Shown piece after piece: positions 35,293 through 44,069 of a DNA stretch of 64,000 nucleotides. A program made the position numbers and the translations under genes. Numbering within the stretch: the first letter of the stretch is position 1; each line of letters starts with the position of its first letter. The notes under the pieces were generated by a model that searched no databases, had not been told where the DNA came from, and saw nothing but the letters and a program-made list of their open reading frames with translations. Source of the stretch: Arthrobacter sp. Leaf69 (lineage in GTDB: Bacteria; Actinomycetota; Actinomycetes; Actinomycetales; Micrococcaceae); assembly GCF_001422645.1 (NCBI RefSeq), contig NZ_LMLR01000010.1, positions 578,237-642,236 of the forward strand, given 5' to 3'.

Positions 35293-37024
35293 CTTCCAGC
35301 TACTGAATGCCGGCGGGGAAAAGATCGCCGTCCGCAAGGACCTCCGGGTCCCGATGCGGGACGGCGTCGAGCTCGCCGCGGACGCCTACCAGGGCGTCGA
35401 GGACAAACCGCGCCCGGCGCTGGTGGCGTTGAGCCCCTACGGCAAGGAACTGCAGGCGCTGGCCCTCACCACCCCGCCGCAGCGGCGCCCCAGCCCCATG
35501 TGGGACGGCTGCATCGAGGCCGGCGACATTGCCCGCATCGTCAAGGAGGAGTACGTCCACGTCATCGGCGACCTGCGCGGCTCCGGCCACTCGGGCGGCG
35601 AGCACATCGGCAACTACAACGCCGGCGGTGTCTCGCTGGGCCAGGATGCGTACGACTTCATTGAGTGGGTGGCCGAGCAGCCTTGGTGCGACGGCAATGT
35701 GGGCATGGTGGGCATCTCCTACTTCGGCTCCATGCAGGTGCTGGCCGCGGCCGAGCGCCCGCCGCACCTGAAGGCGATCTTCGTCTCCGGCGGCCACTAC
35801 GACTTCTACGAGACCACCTACCACGGCGGCGTGATGTGGTTCATGCCGCGTGCTGCCCGCGAAGGCCGCGGCGGCGACTCCGGCTGGGCGTTCACCGACG
35901 GAGTCAAGTCCCGGATGATCGAAAAGTACTCGCCAGAGGAACTGAAGAAGCTCGTGGCCAAGCGCCTCGAGGATCCTGACGTCGCCGCGTGGCCGAACCT
36001 GGTCCACGTCCTGAACTATCCGAAGAACCACGAAGCATGGTTCGACATCGTGATGAACGAGCTCGACGGCGACTGGTACGAAGAGCGCAACCCCATCACC
36101 TTGGCCCCGAACATCGACATTCCAGTGTGGCTGCAGATCGACCAGGGCCGCGGGTGGACCATGGACGGCACGATCGAGCTGTTCAACGAGCTGAAGGGCC
36201 CGAAGAAGCTGGACATCGGCCCTTATCCCCCGATGCAGTCGCGCCCCTTCATCGAAGAGCACGACAAGATGTTCCGCTGGTATGACTACTGGATCAAGGG
36301 CATCGACAACGGCGTGATGGACGAGCCCGCCGTCAGCGTCTTCGTGGAGGGCTCCAGGGAGCTGGTAACCGCCGATTCGTGGCCGCCGAAGGACGTCGAG
36401 TACACGTCCCTCTTCCTGCGCCCGCGCCACAAGCTGTCCACCGAACCGGAGCTGATGGGGGCCGAGTACGCCGCCCCGGACGGCTTCTACCAGGCGCCGC
36501 TGACGGTGACAGACAAGGTGGAGATCATCAGCTGGTCCACCCCGCCGTTCGAGGAGGACACGGAGATGATCGGTACCGGCGCCGCGCACATTTTCGCCGC
36601 GATCGACCAGCCGGACACAAATTTCATCCTGCGCCTGTGGGACTACGCCCCCAACGGCAAGCGCCAGCTGATCACCAGCGGTTACCTCAAGGCCTCACAC
36701 CGCGAACTCGACGGGCGGACCACCGAGGGCAACCCGTTCCACCCGCACACCCGGACCGTTCCGGTGGAGCCTGGGCAGATCGAGGAGTACGTGCTGCGCC
36801 TCTACCCGTTCGCGAACACGTTCGGGCCGGGTCACGTCCTGACGGTGGAACTGTCCAACGCCGAGCCGCTTGCAGACGAACACAACGCGCTGCTGCCGCC
36901 GGACGCGTTCCACCTGCCCGTGGGCCGGCCTGTCACGCATAAGATCTACCGCGACGCCGCCCACCCGTCCAGGCTGGTGCTGCCGTTCACCACGAACAAG
37001 GCGGCCGGGGACCCAGCGGGCTGA
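35285..37024 (+). CDS. CocE/NonD family hydrolase
   Basis: The protein has 579 residues from ATG 35285; the frame opens at 35267, but the GAGGAG lies ten bases before 35285. The serine nucleophile is S145 in MVGISYFGSM. The family's W-rich and jelly-roll C-terminal domain is seen from about residue 350 (YTSLFLRPRHKLS, FILRLWDYAPNGKRQLITSG). Characterised relatives include cocaine esterase, nonactate-type hydrolases and X-Pro dipeptidyl peptidases. Its start overlaps the MBL gene by eight bases. Last gene of the operon. Confidence 0.88.
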   Translation: MDDFQLLNAGGEKIAVRKDLRVPMRDGVELAADAYQGVEDKPRPALVALSPYGKELQALALTTPPQRRPSPMWDGCIEAGDIARIVKEEYVHVIGDLRGSGHSGGEHIGNYNAGGVSLGQDAYDFIEWVAEQPWCDGNVGMVGISYFGSMQVLAAAERPPHLKAIFVSGGHYDFYETTYHGGVMWFMPRAAREGRGGDSGWAFTDGVKSRMIEKYSPEELKKLVAKRLEDPDVAAWPNLVHVLNYPKNHEAWFDIVMNELDGDWYEERNPITLAPNIDIPVWLQIDQGRGWTMDGTIELFNELKGPKKLDIGPYPPMQSRPFIEEHDKMFRWYDYWIKGIDNGVMDEPAVSVFVEGSRELVTADSWPPKDVEYTSLFLRPRHKLSTEPELMGAEYAAPDGFYQAPLTVTDKVEIISWSTPPFEEDTEMIGTGAAHIFAAIDQPDTNFILRLWDYAPNGKRQLITSGYLKASHRELDGRTTEGNPFHPHTRTVPVEPGQIEEYVLRLYPFANTFGPGHVLTVELSNAEPLADEHNALLPPDAFHLPVGRPVTHKIYRDAAHPSRLVLPFTTNKAAGDPAG

Positions 37025-37037
37025 CCCCACCGGTCAC

Positions 37038-37076
37038 CTGGTGCTTCCTGCTCACTCAGCCAGCAGGAAGCACCAG
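37038..37076. terminator. Hairpin terminator overlapping the end of tetR
   Basis: CTGGTGCTTCCTGCT (37038-37052) pairs perfectly with AGCAGGAAGCACCAG (37062-37076), loop of nine bases. It lies 14 bases after the CocE stop and covers the last codons of the converging TetR gene. Confidence 0.7.
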
Positions 37077-37639
37077 TTCTCGACCATCAAATCCAGCGAA
37101 ATGTCGCGGTCCACGGTCCAGCCGAGCCGCATCCAGCGCCGGGAGAAGAACTCCAGTTCCCCGAACGCCAGCGCGCACCGCACGCGGCGGCTGGACGGGT
37201 CAAACCGCCCGGCCCGCTCCAAGCCGGCCACCATGTCATCGATCGCGGTGTCGAACCACTGGTCCAGGGCCGCCTGGATATCCGGTTCACTCGCCGCGGC
37301 CTGGTGCGCCGCCACCACGTAGGGGCGGATTTCGGCCCACTGGTCAAATTTCCGGGCGAGCCAGACCCTGATCAGCTCACGGTCCCCGGACTCCACCACC
37401 GAATGCAACGGCGGAACGTCCGCCTCGGTCAGCATCTCGTTGGACCGCTCCACCAGCGACCGCATCAGCTGGGCCTTGGACGGGTAGTGCGCGTAGAAGG
37501 TGGCCCGGGTCGTTCCGACGGCGGCGGCGATGTCATCCACGGTCGTGGCGGCGTACCCCTTCTCCTCGAAAAGCTCCAGCCCTTTTTCGAGCAACAATCG
37601 GCGGGTCATCTGCTTTTGAGCTTCTCGAATGCTGGCCAC
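37052..37639 (-). CDS. TetR family regulator, right paralog of the catabolic island
   Basis: The protein has 195 residues. The HTH, LFEEKGYAATTVDDIAAAVG and TTRATFYAHYPSKAQLMRS, is nearly the same as in the TetR protein at 24735-25352, including the recognition region GTTRATFYAHYPS. The ligand domains differ more, so the two may sense different compounds at shared operators. It converges on the CocE gene with a hairpin between. Confidence 0.88.
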   Translation of the reverse strand: MASIREAQKQMTRRLLLEKGLELFEEKGYAATTVDDIAAAVGTTRATFYAHYPSKAQLMRSLVERSNEMLTEADVPPLHSVVESGDRELIRVWLARKFDQWAEIRPYVVAAHQAAASEPDIQAALDQWFDTAIDDMVAGLERAGRFDPSSRRVRCALAFGELEFFSRRWMRLGWTVDRDISLDLMVENWCFLLAE

Positions 37640-37713
37640 TCCCCCAGATTAGTGCAGCCGGGCCTCCTCCGAAGAGGTACCTGGCAGGAGCGCAGTTTCG
37701 CCGTGACAGGAAG

Positions 37714-37743
37714 GGCGCCGCGGGGAAGTCTCCCCGCGGCGCC
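37714..37743. terminator. Hairpin terminator after the creatininase gene
   Basis: GGCGCCGCGGGGA (37714-37726), loop AGTC, TCCCCGCGGCGCC (37731-37743): 13 perfect pairs. It lies 45 bases past the creatininase stop. Confidence 0.7.
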
Positions 37744-37787
37744 TGAGTTTACTGTGTGAATCGCGTTGCCCTGTGGATCGTTGTGCC

Positions 37788-38591
37788 CTACGCCGGAACA
37801 GCTGCGGCCGTGGGTTCACGGACCAGTTCGCTTGCGAGTTCGACGGCCAGATCTCCAACCACCTGCCCGTACAGCAGACCGCCTTTGGCTGCGCTGGACC
37901 CCGCGGCCGATGACAGGCAGCCGGTGGCGGGGGTCCGCTCTGGCACCACCGGGAGCCTGTCAAAGCGCGGCAGGACGGCGGCAGGACCGTCGACCAGGCG
38001 GTCCATGGCAACCCGGGCCGGTTCGAGGTGGAGCATGAGTGAGGTTTCCAGGACCCCGCCGTGCTCGATGTCCCAGCCCGGGAAGCCGTCGGGGTAGACC
38101 TGCGACAGCGTGTCCTGGCTGACAAAGTCCCAGTACGACAGCAGAAGCACGCTCTGCTGTGCCCCGGGCTCAATCCCAAGCTCGTCCAGGGCCAGGTCGA
38201 TTCCCTCGTACAGGAACTGGTAGTTCTCGAAGTGGCCGTTGATGAAGACCACGTGCCGGACGCCCTGGTTCAAGAAGGACTTGACCAGGTTGCGCGCCAC
38301 GCCGATCAGGGTGGCGCCATCAAGGCTGACAGTACCCGGGAGGTGGTTGCCGCCGCCGGACTTCTGCTGCGACTTGTACCCGTAGGCGATCGGCTGGGCA
38401 ACCATTGCTCCCAGCCGCCGGGCGACCCCTTCCGCGAAGTGGGAGGACAGGATGGTGTCCGTTCCCAGTGGAAGGTGAGGGCCGTGCTGCTCCAGGGACC
38501 CGACGGGAATGAGAACAATCGTCTCCCCGGATGCCAAGGCTTCACGGTAGGCAAAGGCATCCAGGTCTTCCAGAAATACTGACTTGTCCAT
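37788..38591 (-). CDS. Creatininase (creatinine amidohydrolase)
   Basis: The protein has 267 residues. The metal ligands of creatininase are at their known positions: E34 and H36 (SLEQHGPHLPLG), D45 (GTDTI), H120 and E122 (INGHFENYQ). The glutamate after GHF, rather than the GGN of other family members, points to true creatininase. It opens creatinine to creatine. It follows the NCS1 permease by 28 bases, and a creatinase gene lies 4 kb away, so the pathway is consistent. Confidence 0.9.
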   Translation of the reverse strand: MDKSVFLEDLDAFAYREALASGETIVLIPVGSLEQHGPHLPLGTDTILSSHFAEGVARRLGAMVAQPIAYGYKSQQKSGGGNHLPGTVSLDGATLIGVARNLVKSFLNQGVRHVVFINGHFENYQFLYEGIDLALDELGIEPGAQQSVLLLSYWDFVSQDTLSQVYPDGFPGWDIEHGGVLETSLMLHLEPARVAMDRLVDGPAAVLPRFDRLPVVPERTPATGCLSSAAGSSAAKGGLLYGQVVGDLAVELASELVREPTAAAVPA

Positions 38592-38619
38592 GCTGGTGAT
38601 GCTCCTTGATGAGTGCTGG

Positions 38620-40155
38620 TCAGAGGCCGACGGGGGCGGTTGTGGCGGCTGGGAGGCCTGTCACGCCAGGTAGATCCGAGACCGGTGCCGCCTCCGCGGC
38701 GCCGGGCACCTGCAGGAACTTCCGGTGGAAGCGCGGACCCATCAGGGCGTAGGCCGTGGCACTGGACAGTCCACCGGCCAGCCAGGACAGATCCCATCCG
38801 CCAAGGGCGACGGCGATGGGGCCCTGCATTGCCGGTACCAGCCCGTACATAAACAGCCAGGTGGCAAAGATGCCGATGAGCAGGGAGGCGATGCCGGCGG
38901 GGTTCACGCCCGGCAGGCGCTTGGTGCCGACGGCGTCGAACAGCCGGGCCGGGTCACCGGGCCAGCGCTTCTCAATCCAGAAGTAGTGCACCAGCATGAC
39001 CCCGCCCCAGGCGGCAACCCACGCTACGAGTCCGATCAGCCACGCGTCCAGGACAGCGGCGAAGTCCTCCTGGAAGATAAAGAAGACAACGGCGGCCAGT
39101 GAGAAGACACCGACGAACAGGTTGAGCTTGCGGCGGCTGATGGTGATGTCGAGGGCCTGCGTCGCGACCGAGAAGGTGTAAATGTTCAGGATGTTGGTGG
39201 CGATCGGCCCGTGCAGGACCATCAGCAGAACCGGGAGCGCCATCACACCGAAGTTCTGGACGATGAGTTTGCCGGGGTCGATCTCTCCGCTGTTGGTGGC
39301 CAGGCTGGCACCCAGGATCCCGAGCCAGACAACGGGGATGAACTGCCCCAGGACCGAGGCCAGGTAGACCTTGCGCTTCGGCACTTCGGTGCTGACGAAG
39401 CGGGAGTAGTCGGCGGCGTACGTGAACCAGGTGATGCCCCAGCCGATGCCGATCGCGGTCATAACAGCGCTCATGGCGGCGATGCGCTCCGAGCCCTCGA
39501 GGATATTGCCGGCCGGCCCGGCGTAGGACCAGTTGATCTTCATGCCGAACCACGCGACGGCGGACATCACGGCGAGGATGATGATGGTGGGCGGCACGGT
39601 CCACTTTTCAAAGGCCGCAATGGCCTTGTAGCCGAACCAGGCGATGGCGACCTGCGCGGCCATGATGGCCGTGGCGACGCCGATTTTCCAGGCGTAGTTA
39701 TGGGCCGTCGGGTCCACCCAGCCGAGGGTGCCGAACAGCGCCATCACCAGGTCCAGGATGATCCAGGTGTTGACCGCGCACCAGCCGATGACCAGCAGGG
39801 CCTGGATGGCTGCCGGAAGGTAGTTTCCGCGACGGCCAAAGGCGGCCCGGGCCAGGACCATGCCAGTTGCCCCCGTCTTCTGCCCCAGCAGCACGAAGCA
39901 GCCGAAGAGCAGCATGCCGATCAGGTTCCCCAAAACCAGAACGGTGACGGTGTCGGCGAAGCCGAGGCCGAGGTGGATGCCGAGGGCGCCTAGCACCCAG
40001 TTGATCGGGGCGAGGTTGGCGCCGGCCCAGATCCAGAACTGACCGGAGACTTTCCGGGTCCGCTGGGATTCGGGAATGGGCTGAAGCCAGGCTTCGCAGT
40101 CTTCGCCGGCCGCCGGTGCGGGGGTGGCGGAAATCATAGGGGGTTCTTCACGCAT
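38620..40155 (-). CDS. NCS1 family permease, probably for creatinine
   Basis: The protein has 511 residues and about 12 helices. It begins with WLQPIPESQRTRKVSGQFWIWAGANLAPINW (the RKVSGQFWIWAGANLAP block is typical of cytosine permease-like NCS1 proteins). The ATG at 40155 has GGAGG six bases upstream; the longer frame reaches into the divergent regulator. NCS1 proteins import nucleobases, hydantoins or related rings, and creatinine is such a ring. The operon with creatininase supports creatinine as substrate. Confidence 0.85.
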   Translation of the reverse strand: MREEPPMISATPAPAAGEDCEAWLQPIPESQRTRKVSGQFWIWAGANLAPINWVLGALGIHLGLGFADTVTVLVLGNLIGMLLFGCFVLLGQKTGATGMVLARAAFGRRGNYLPAAIQALLVIGWCAVNTWIILDLVMALFGTLGWVDPTAHNYAWKIGVATAIMAAQVAIAWFGYKAIAAFEKWTVPPTIIILAVMSAVAWFGMKINWSYAGPAGNILEGSERIAAMSAVMTAIGIGWGITWFTYAADYSRFVSTEVPKRKVYLASVLGQFIPVVWLGILGASLATNSGEIDPGKLIVQNFGVMALPVLLMVLHGPIATNILNIYTFSVATQALDITISRRKLNLFVGVFSLAAVVFFIFQEDFAAVLDAWLIGLVAWVAAWGGVMLVHYFWIEKRWPGDPARLFDAVGTKRLPGVNPAGIASLLIGIFATWLFMYGLVPAMQGPIAVALGGWDLSWLAGGLSSATAYALMGPRFHRKFLQVPGAAEAAPVSDLPGVTGLPAATTAPVGL

Positions 40156-40191
40156 TGGAGCCTCCGTGAGTGAGTGGGGTCCTTCAAGATT

Positions 40192-40209
40192 ATGTGGCAC
40201 ATGCCACAT
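40192..40209. promoter_or_regulatory. Palindrome ATGTGGC-ACAT-GCCACAT
   Basis: A perfect 7-base dyad with a four-base spacer, between the divergent permease (start 40155) and PucR (start 40262) genes. It is a good candidate for the PucR binding site. Confidence 0.6.
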
Positions 40210-40261
40210 CCGCCTATATATGATGTGTCTAGTTAATACTTGCCTTACGCGACGGAGTGTC

Positions 40262-41833
40262 ATGCCAATACGTCTTCAGGATGTGCTCAACCACCCGACC
40301 CTCACGGCCGCCGATCCCGTCATCCGGGCGGGGGCAGGCAACGCTGCCAGAACCCAGCTCCGGTGGGTCCACTCAAGTGAGATTCTGGACATCGCCCCGT
40401 TACTTGACGGCGGGGAACTCCTGCTGACGGGCGGCGAAGCCCTCGCACTCGCTTCCGAGGAGCGGCGCATCACCTACATCCGCCAGCTGGCGGAGCGGGG
40501 CGTGGCCGCCTTAGCCATCGAAACCGGCGTCGCCCTCCCGTCGCTCCCGTCCTCGATGGTGGCGGCTGCCGAAGCAGCGGGCCTTCCCGTGATCGAGCTT
40601 CGCAAAGTGGTGCCGTTTGTCAGTGTTATGCAGGCGATCAACTCGTCGCTCGTGAGCGAGTCGGTTTCCCAGTTGCGGCAGGCAGATGAGGCCAGCCACG
40701 CGATGGCCGTTGAACTGGCGCACGGAGGCAGCCTGGACCGGATCCTGGCCGTACTCGCCGGCATCACCCACGCTGAGGTGACCCTGGTGTCGCTCACGGG
40801 CGCGACCCTGGCCAGCGCAGCGCCGGCGCGCGACGCGCCCGACGCGCATGACGCCGCCGACGCTGCCGGCTCGACGGCGGAGTCCGCGCCCACGCTGGCG
40901 GACCATGCACGCCTGATCCACATCGACGTTCCGGTACGCGGAATCCTGGCGGCGCAACTGTTGCTCCGTGTCCCGCCGGGCGAGGACGAGAACCTGGCCC
41001 GGACGGCGGGGAAACGCTCCGTGGATATTCTGGCGCTGGCCATGCTGCAGCGGATGTCGCCCGGGCTGCGGGAGGTGGCGGGAGCTGCGCTGATGCGCGC
41101 GATTGATTCCGGCAGCCAGCCCTGGCGGCTTCAGCAGTTGGCCTCAGCAGCCGGAATTCCGGCCTCCGCCCCGCTGGTCGCCGTGGTGGTGCGGTCGGAG
41201 ATCTCACAACAGCTGCGGACGTCGGTGGAGCAGCATCTGGCCCGGACAGCGCGGTCCCACGCAACCTATGTCGACAACGCCGAGCTCCTGGCAGTGGCCA
41301 GCCTGGCCGGAGAAGCTTCGGAAGCGAGCCGGCAGGGGCTCCTGGCCGGACTGATGGAGCTGCCCGCCATGGCCGGGACGCTGGCTGCGGTAGGTCCGGT
41401 GGTGGCCGGAATTGCGGATGCTCCCTGGTCAGTGGCCGAGGCCAAGCTCACCCTCGAACTGGCGGACTCTCCTCGGCACGCCCGGCCGGGAGCCGACGGC
41501 GCATACAGTCCCGTCATCGACGCCGAGGCGTTCGCCGTCGAACGTCTCGCCGTTCAGGCCCTGGACCCGGACCAGCGACGGAACTTCGTACGCCGGCAGC
41601 TGGGTGCGCTCCTGGACCACGACGCACAACGCAATTCGCGGCTGCTCGACACCCTGGCTACGTGGCTGGACTGCGGGTGCAATACCGCCCACGCCGCCCG
41701 CGAGCTTCACGTGGAGCGGCAGTCCATGCATCAGCGGCTGCGGCGGATCTTCGACCTGTGCGGCGGTGACCCGCGGGACACGGGACGGCTCGCGGCATTG
41801 CATTTGGCCGCCCGGTTGGCGAAGCTCGCCTGA
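40262..41833 (+). CDS. PucR family regulator of creatinine use
   Basis: The protein has 523 residues from ATG 40262 with GGAG before it. The N-terminal PucR domain begins PIRLQDVLNHPTLTAADPVI. The C-terminal HTH region reads LDTLATWLDCGCNTAHAARELHVERQSMHQRLRRI. The family regulates purine, proline and other nitrogen-source genes, often as an activator. It is divergent from the NCS1 permease-creatininase operon, which it probably controls through the 40192-40209 palindrome. Confidence 0.87.
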   Translation: MPIRLQDVLNHPTLTAADPVIRAGAGNAARTQLRWVHSSEILDIAPLLDGGELLLTGGEALALASEERRITYIRQLAERGVAALAIETGVALPSLPSSMVAAAEAAGLPVIELRKVVPFVSVMQAINSSLVSESVSQLRQADEASHAMAVELAHGGSLDRILAVLAGITHAEVTLVSLTGATLASAAPARDAPDAHDAADAAGSTAESAPTLADHARLIHIDVPVRGILAAQLLLRVPPGEDENLARTAGKRSVDILALAMLQRMSPGLREVAGAALMRAIDSGSQPWRLQQLASAAGIPASAPLVAVVVRSEISQQLRTSVEQHLARTARSHATYVDNAELLAVASLAGEASEASRQGLLAGLMELPAMAGTLAAVGPVVAGIADAPWSVAEAKLTLELADSPRHARPGADGAYSPVIDAEAFAVERLAVQALDPDQRRNFVRRQLGALLDHDAQRNSRLLDTLATWLDCGCNTAHAARELHVERQSMHQRLRRIFDLCGGDPRDTGRLAALHLAARLAKLA

Positions 41834-41849
41834 CGCTCCCGCCCGCTCG

Positions 41850-42674
41850 TTAGCTCGGGCCGCGTTCCGGGTTTCCGGGCGGACGTCCGCCCAGGCGTGT
41901 AGTGACCTGATGCGCAGCCGCGGCACACGCCTCACCCAGGCTTTGCAGTCGCTCGCGGGACACACGGAACCGGGGGGCCGGGATAAGGACGGCGGCCACG
42001 ACGTCGCCGCGGTGATCGTAAACGGGCGCGGCCACGCCGACTTCGTCGATGGATGATTCCCCGTAGTTGATGGCCCAGCCCCGGCGGGCAACGTCGCCGA
42101 GTTTGGCCTGGTAGTTATCCAGGCCGGCATCGTCCAGCCCCGGATAGGTGATGGTTCCGCTGCGGAGCAGGGCGCGGACCCGCTCGGCCGGTTCGGCCGA
42201 CAGGAAGACCTGGACGGACGCACTCATGGCGTCCCGGTACCGGGCTCCCAGCGGAGTGGTGTGCTTGATTTGGTGGTGGCTGGCGATTTGCTCCACGCAC
42301 ATCGATTCGTTGCCGTTCCAGACCATCAGGGCGCTGGTTTCGCCGGTCTGTTCGGTGAGTTCGCGCAGGACCGGGTAGGCCACGCGGCGTTCCTCGAGCT
42401 CCGCGAGCAACGGGCCGGCAACGGCGATCAGGCCCAGGCCCAGGCGGAAACGGCGAGTTTCCGGGTCCCGTTCCACCAGGTGCTCCTGCTCGAAGGTGGA
42501 CAGGATCCGGGACACCGTGCTCTTGTGCAGGCCGACCCGGTTGGCGATCTCGGTGACCCCAAGCAGCGGTTCATCGGCGGTGAAAGACCGCAGCACTGCG
42601 ATGGCGTTGACGATGACGGAGGTGCCCTTCGTGTCGCCGTTTCCGTTGGTGTCAGGGGATTCTTCTGGACTCAT
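41850..42674 (-). CDS. IclR family regulator of the creatine operon
   Basis: The protein has 274 residues. The DNA-binding part reads VNAIAVLRSFTADEPLLGVTEIANRVGLHKSTVSRILSTF. The IclR effector domain follows, ending SLGEACAAAAHQVT. It is downstream of creatinase on the same strand (80-base gap) and converges on pucR. It probably controls the MHS transporter-creatinase unit; candidate GTTGCA-type sites lie before that transporter. Confidence 0.87.
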   Translation of the reverse strand: MSPEESPDTNGNGDTKGTSVIVNAIAVLRSFTADEPLLGVTEIANRVGLHKSTVSRILSTFEQEHLVERDPETRRFRLGLGLIAVAGPLLAELEERRVAYPVLRELTEQTGETSALMVWNGNESMCVEQIASHHQIKHTTPLGARYRDAMSASVQVFLSAEPAERVRALLRSGTITYPGLDDAGLDNYQAKLGDVARRGWAINYGESSIDEVGVAAPVYDHRGDVVAAVLIPAPRFRVSRERLQSLGEACAAAAHQVTTRLGGRPPGNPERGPS

Positions 42675-42754
42675 GGTGATCCCATCATTCCGTACAGGGG
42701 ACGAAAGCGGCGCCAGGTGGGACGTGGCGCCGCTTCCTTGCCGGTCGGGGATGG

Positions 42755-44011
42755 TCAGGCGCCCACGATGTTGTATTCCGGGCCGAAGGGGAACTTGGTG
42801 ATGTTCTCGGCCCCGTCCTCGCCGACCACCAGAATGTCGTGCTCGCGGTAGCCGCCGGCGCCGGGCTGTCCGTCCAGCACGGTGATCATTGGTTCCATGG
42901 AGACCACCATGCCCGGTTCCAGCACGGTGTCGATGTCCTCGCGGAGCTCGAGTCCGGCCTCCCGGCCGTAGTAGTGGCTGAGGACGCCGAAGGAGTGACC
43001 GTACCCGAAGGTCCGGTTGGCCAGCAGTCCGTGGCCCACGTAGATCTCATTCAGTTCAGCGGCGATGTCCTTGCAGACCGCACCCGGCTTGATGAGTTCA
43101 AGGCCGCGCTTGTGGACTTCGACGTTGATGTTCCACAGCTCGAGGGCGCGTGCGTCGGGCTCGCCGTAGAACAGGGTGCGCTCCAGGGCCGTGTAGTAGC
43201 CGGAGGTCATGGGAAAGCAGTTCAGGGACAGGATGTCGTGTTCCTGGATCTTGCGGGTGGTGGCCCAGTTGTGGGCGCCGTCGGTGTTGATGCCGGACTG
43301 GAACCAGACCCAGGTGTCGCGGATTTCCGAGTTCGGGAAGGTCCGGGCAATTTCGTGGACCATCGCTTCGGTGCCGATCAGGGCGACCTCGTATTCGGTG
43401 ATCCCGGCGGTGATGGCGTTGCGGATGGCCTCGCCGCCCAGATCACCGATGCGGGCCCCGTGCTTGATGACCTCGATCTCTTCGGCCGATTTGATCATCC
43501 GCTGGCGCATGGCGGCATGGGCGACGTCCACCAGGGTGGCCGACTCAAACGCCGCCTGGATCTTGTTGCGGTTGTCCAGCGGGAGCGAATCATCTTCGAC
43601 GCCGATCCGGCGCGGGTTGATGCCGCGGGTGCGCAGCACCTCCTGGATGGCGAAGATGTAGTTGTCCCGGCGCCAGTCCGTGTAGACCACGTTGTCGCCG
43701 TAGCTGCGGCGCCAAGGCATGCCGGCGTCGATGTTGGCCGTGACAGTCACGGTGTCGTCCTTGGTGACCACCATGGCGTAGGAGCGGCCGAAGTAGGTGA
43801 AAAGGAAGTCGGAGTAGTACTTGATGGAGTGGTAGCTCGTCAGGACGACGGCGTCCAGGCTCTTCTCCGCCATGATCCGGCGCAGGCCGGACAGCCGGCG
43901 CTCAAACTCGGCATCGGAGAACGTGAGGCTGACCTTCTTGCCGTTGTTCAGGACCTTGAGGCGCTCCAGCTCGGCGATGGACGAAGCGTTGTCGGATGTA
44001 GTGATGGTCAT
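42755..44011 (-). CDS. Creatinase (creatine amidinohydrolase)
   Basis: The protein has 418 residues of the M24 pita-bread fold. It matches Pseudomonas creatinase in memory across long blocks: LTSYHSIKYYSDFLF, VYTDWRRDNYIFAIQ, TWVWFQSGINTDGAHN (catalytic histidine 247), LSLNCFPM and FGYGHSFGVLSHYYGREAGL. It splits creatine into sarcosine and urea. With creatininase it forms the creatinine-to-sarcosine route. No sarcosine oxidase or urease is visible in the window. Confidence 0.92.
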   Translation of the reverse strand: MTITTSDNASSIAELERLKVLNNGKKVSLTFSDAEFERRLSGLRRIMAEKSLDAVVLTSYHSIKYYSDFLFTYFGRSYAMVVTKDDTVTVTANIDAGMPWRRSYGDNVVYTDWRRDNYIFAIQEVLRTRGINPRRIGVEDDSLPLDNRNKIQAAFESATLVDVAHAAMRQRMIKSAEEIEVIKHGARIGDLGGEAIRNAITAGITEYEVALIGTEAMVHEIARTFPNSEIRDTWVWFQSGINTDGAHNWATTRKIQEHDILSLNCFPMTSGYYTALERTLFYGEPDARALELWNINVEVHKRGLELIKPGAVCKDIAAELNEIYVGHGLLANRTFGYGHSFGVLSHYYGREAGLELREDIDTVLEPGMVVSMEPMITVLDGQPGAGGYREHDILVVGEDGAENITKFPFGPEYNIVGA

Positions 44012-44069
44012 TTTGGTGGTGCCTTTCTTCGATGATTTCTTCAGGGGGAAAGTTGGAACGGGTTGTTTT

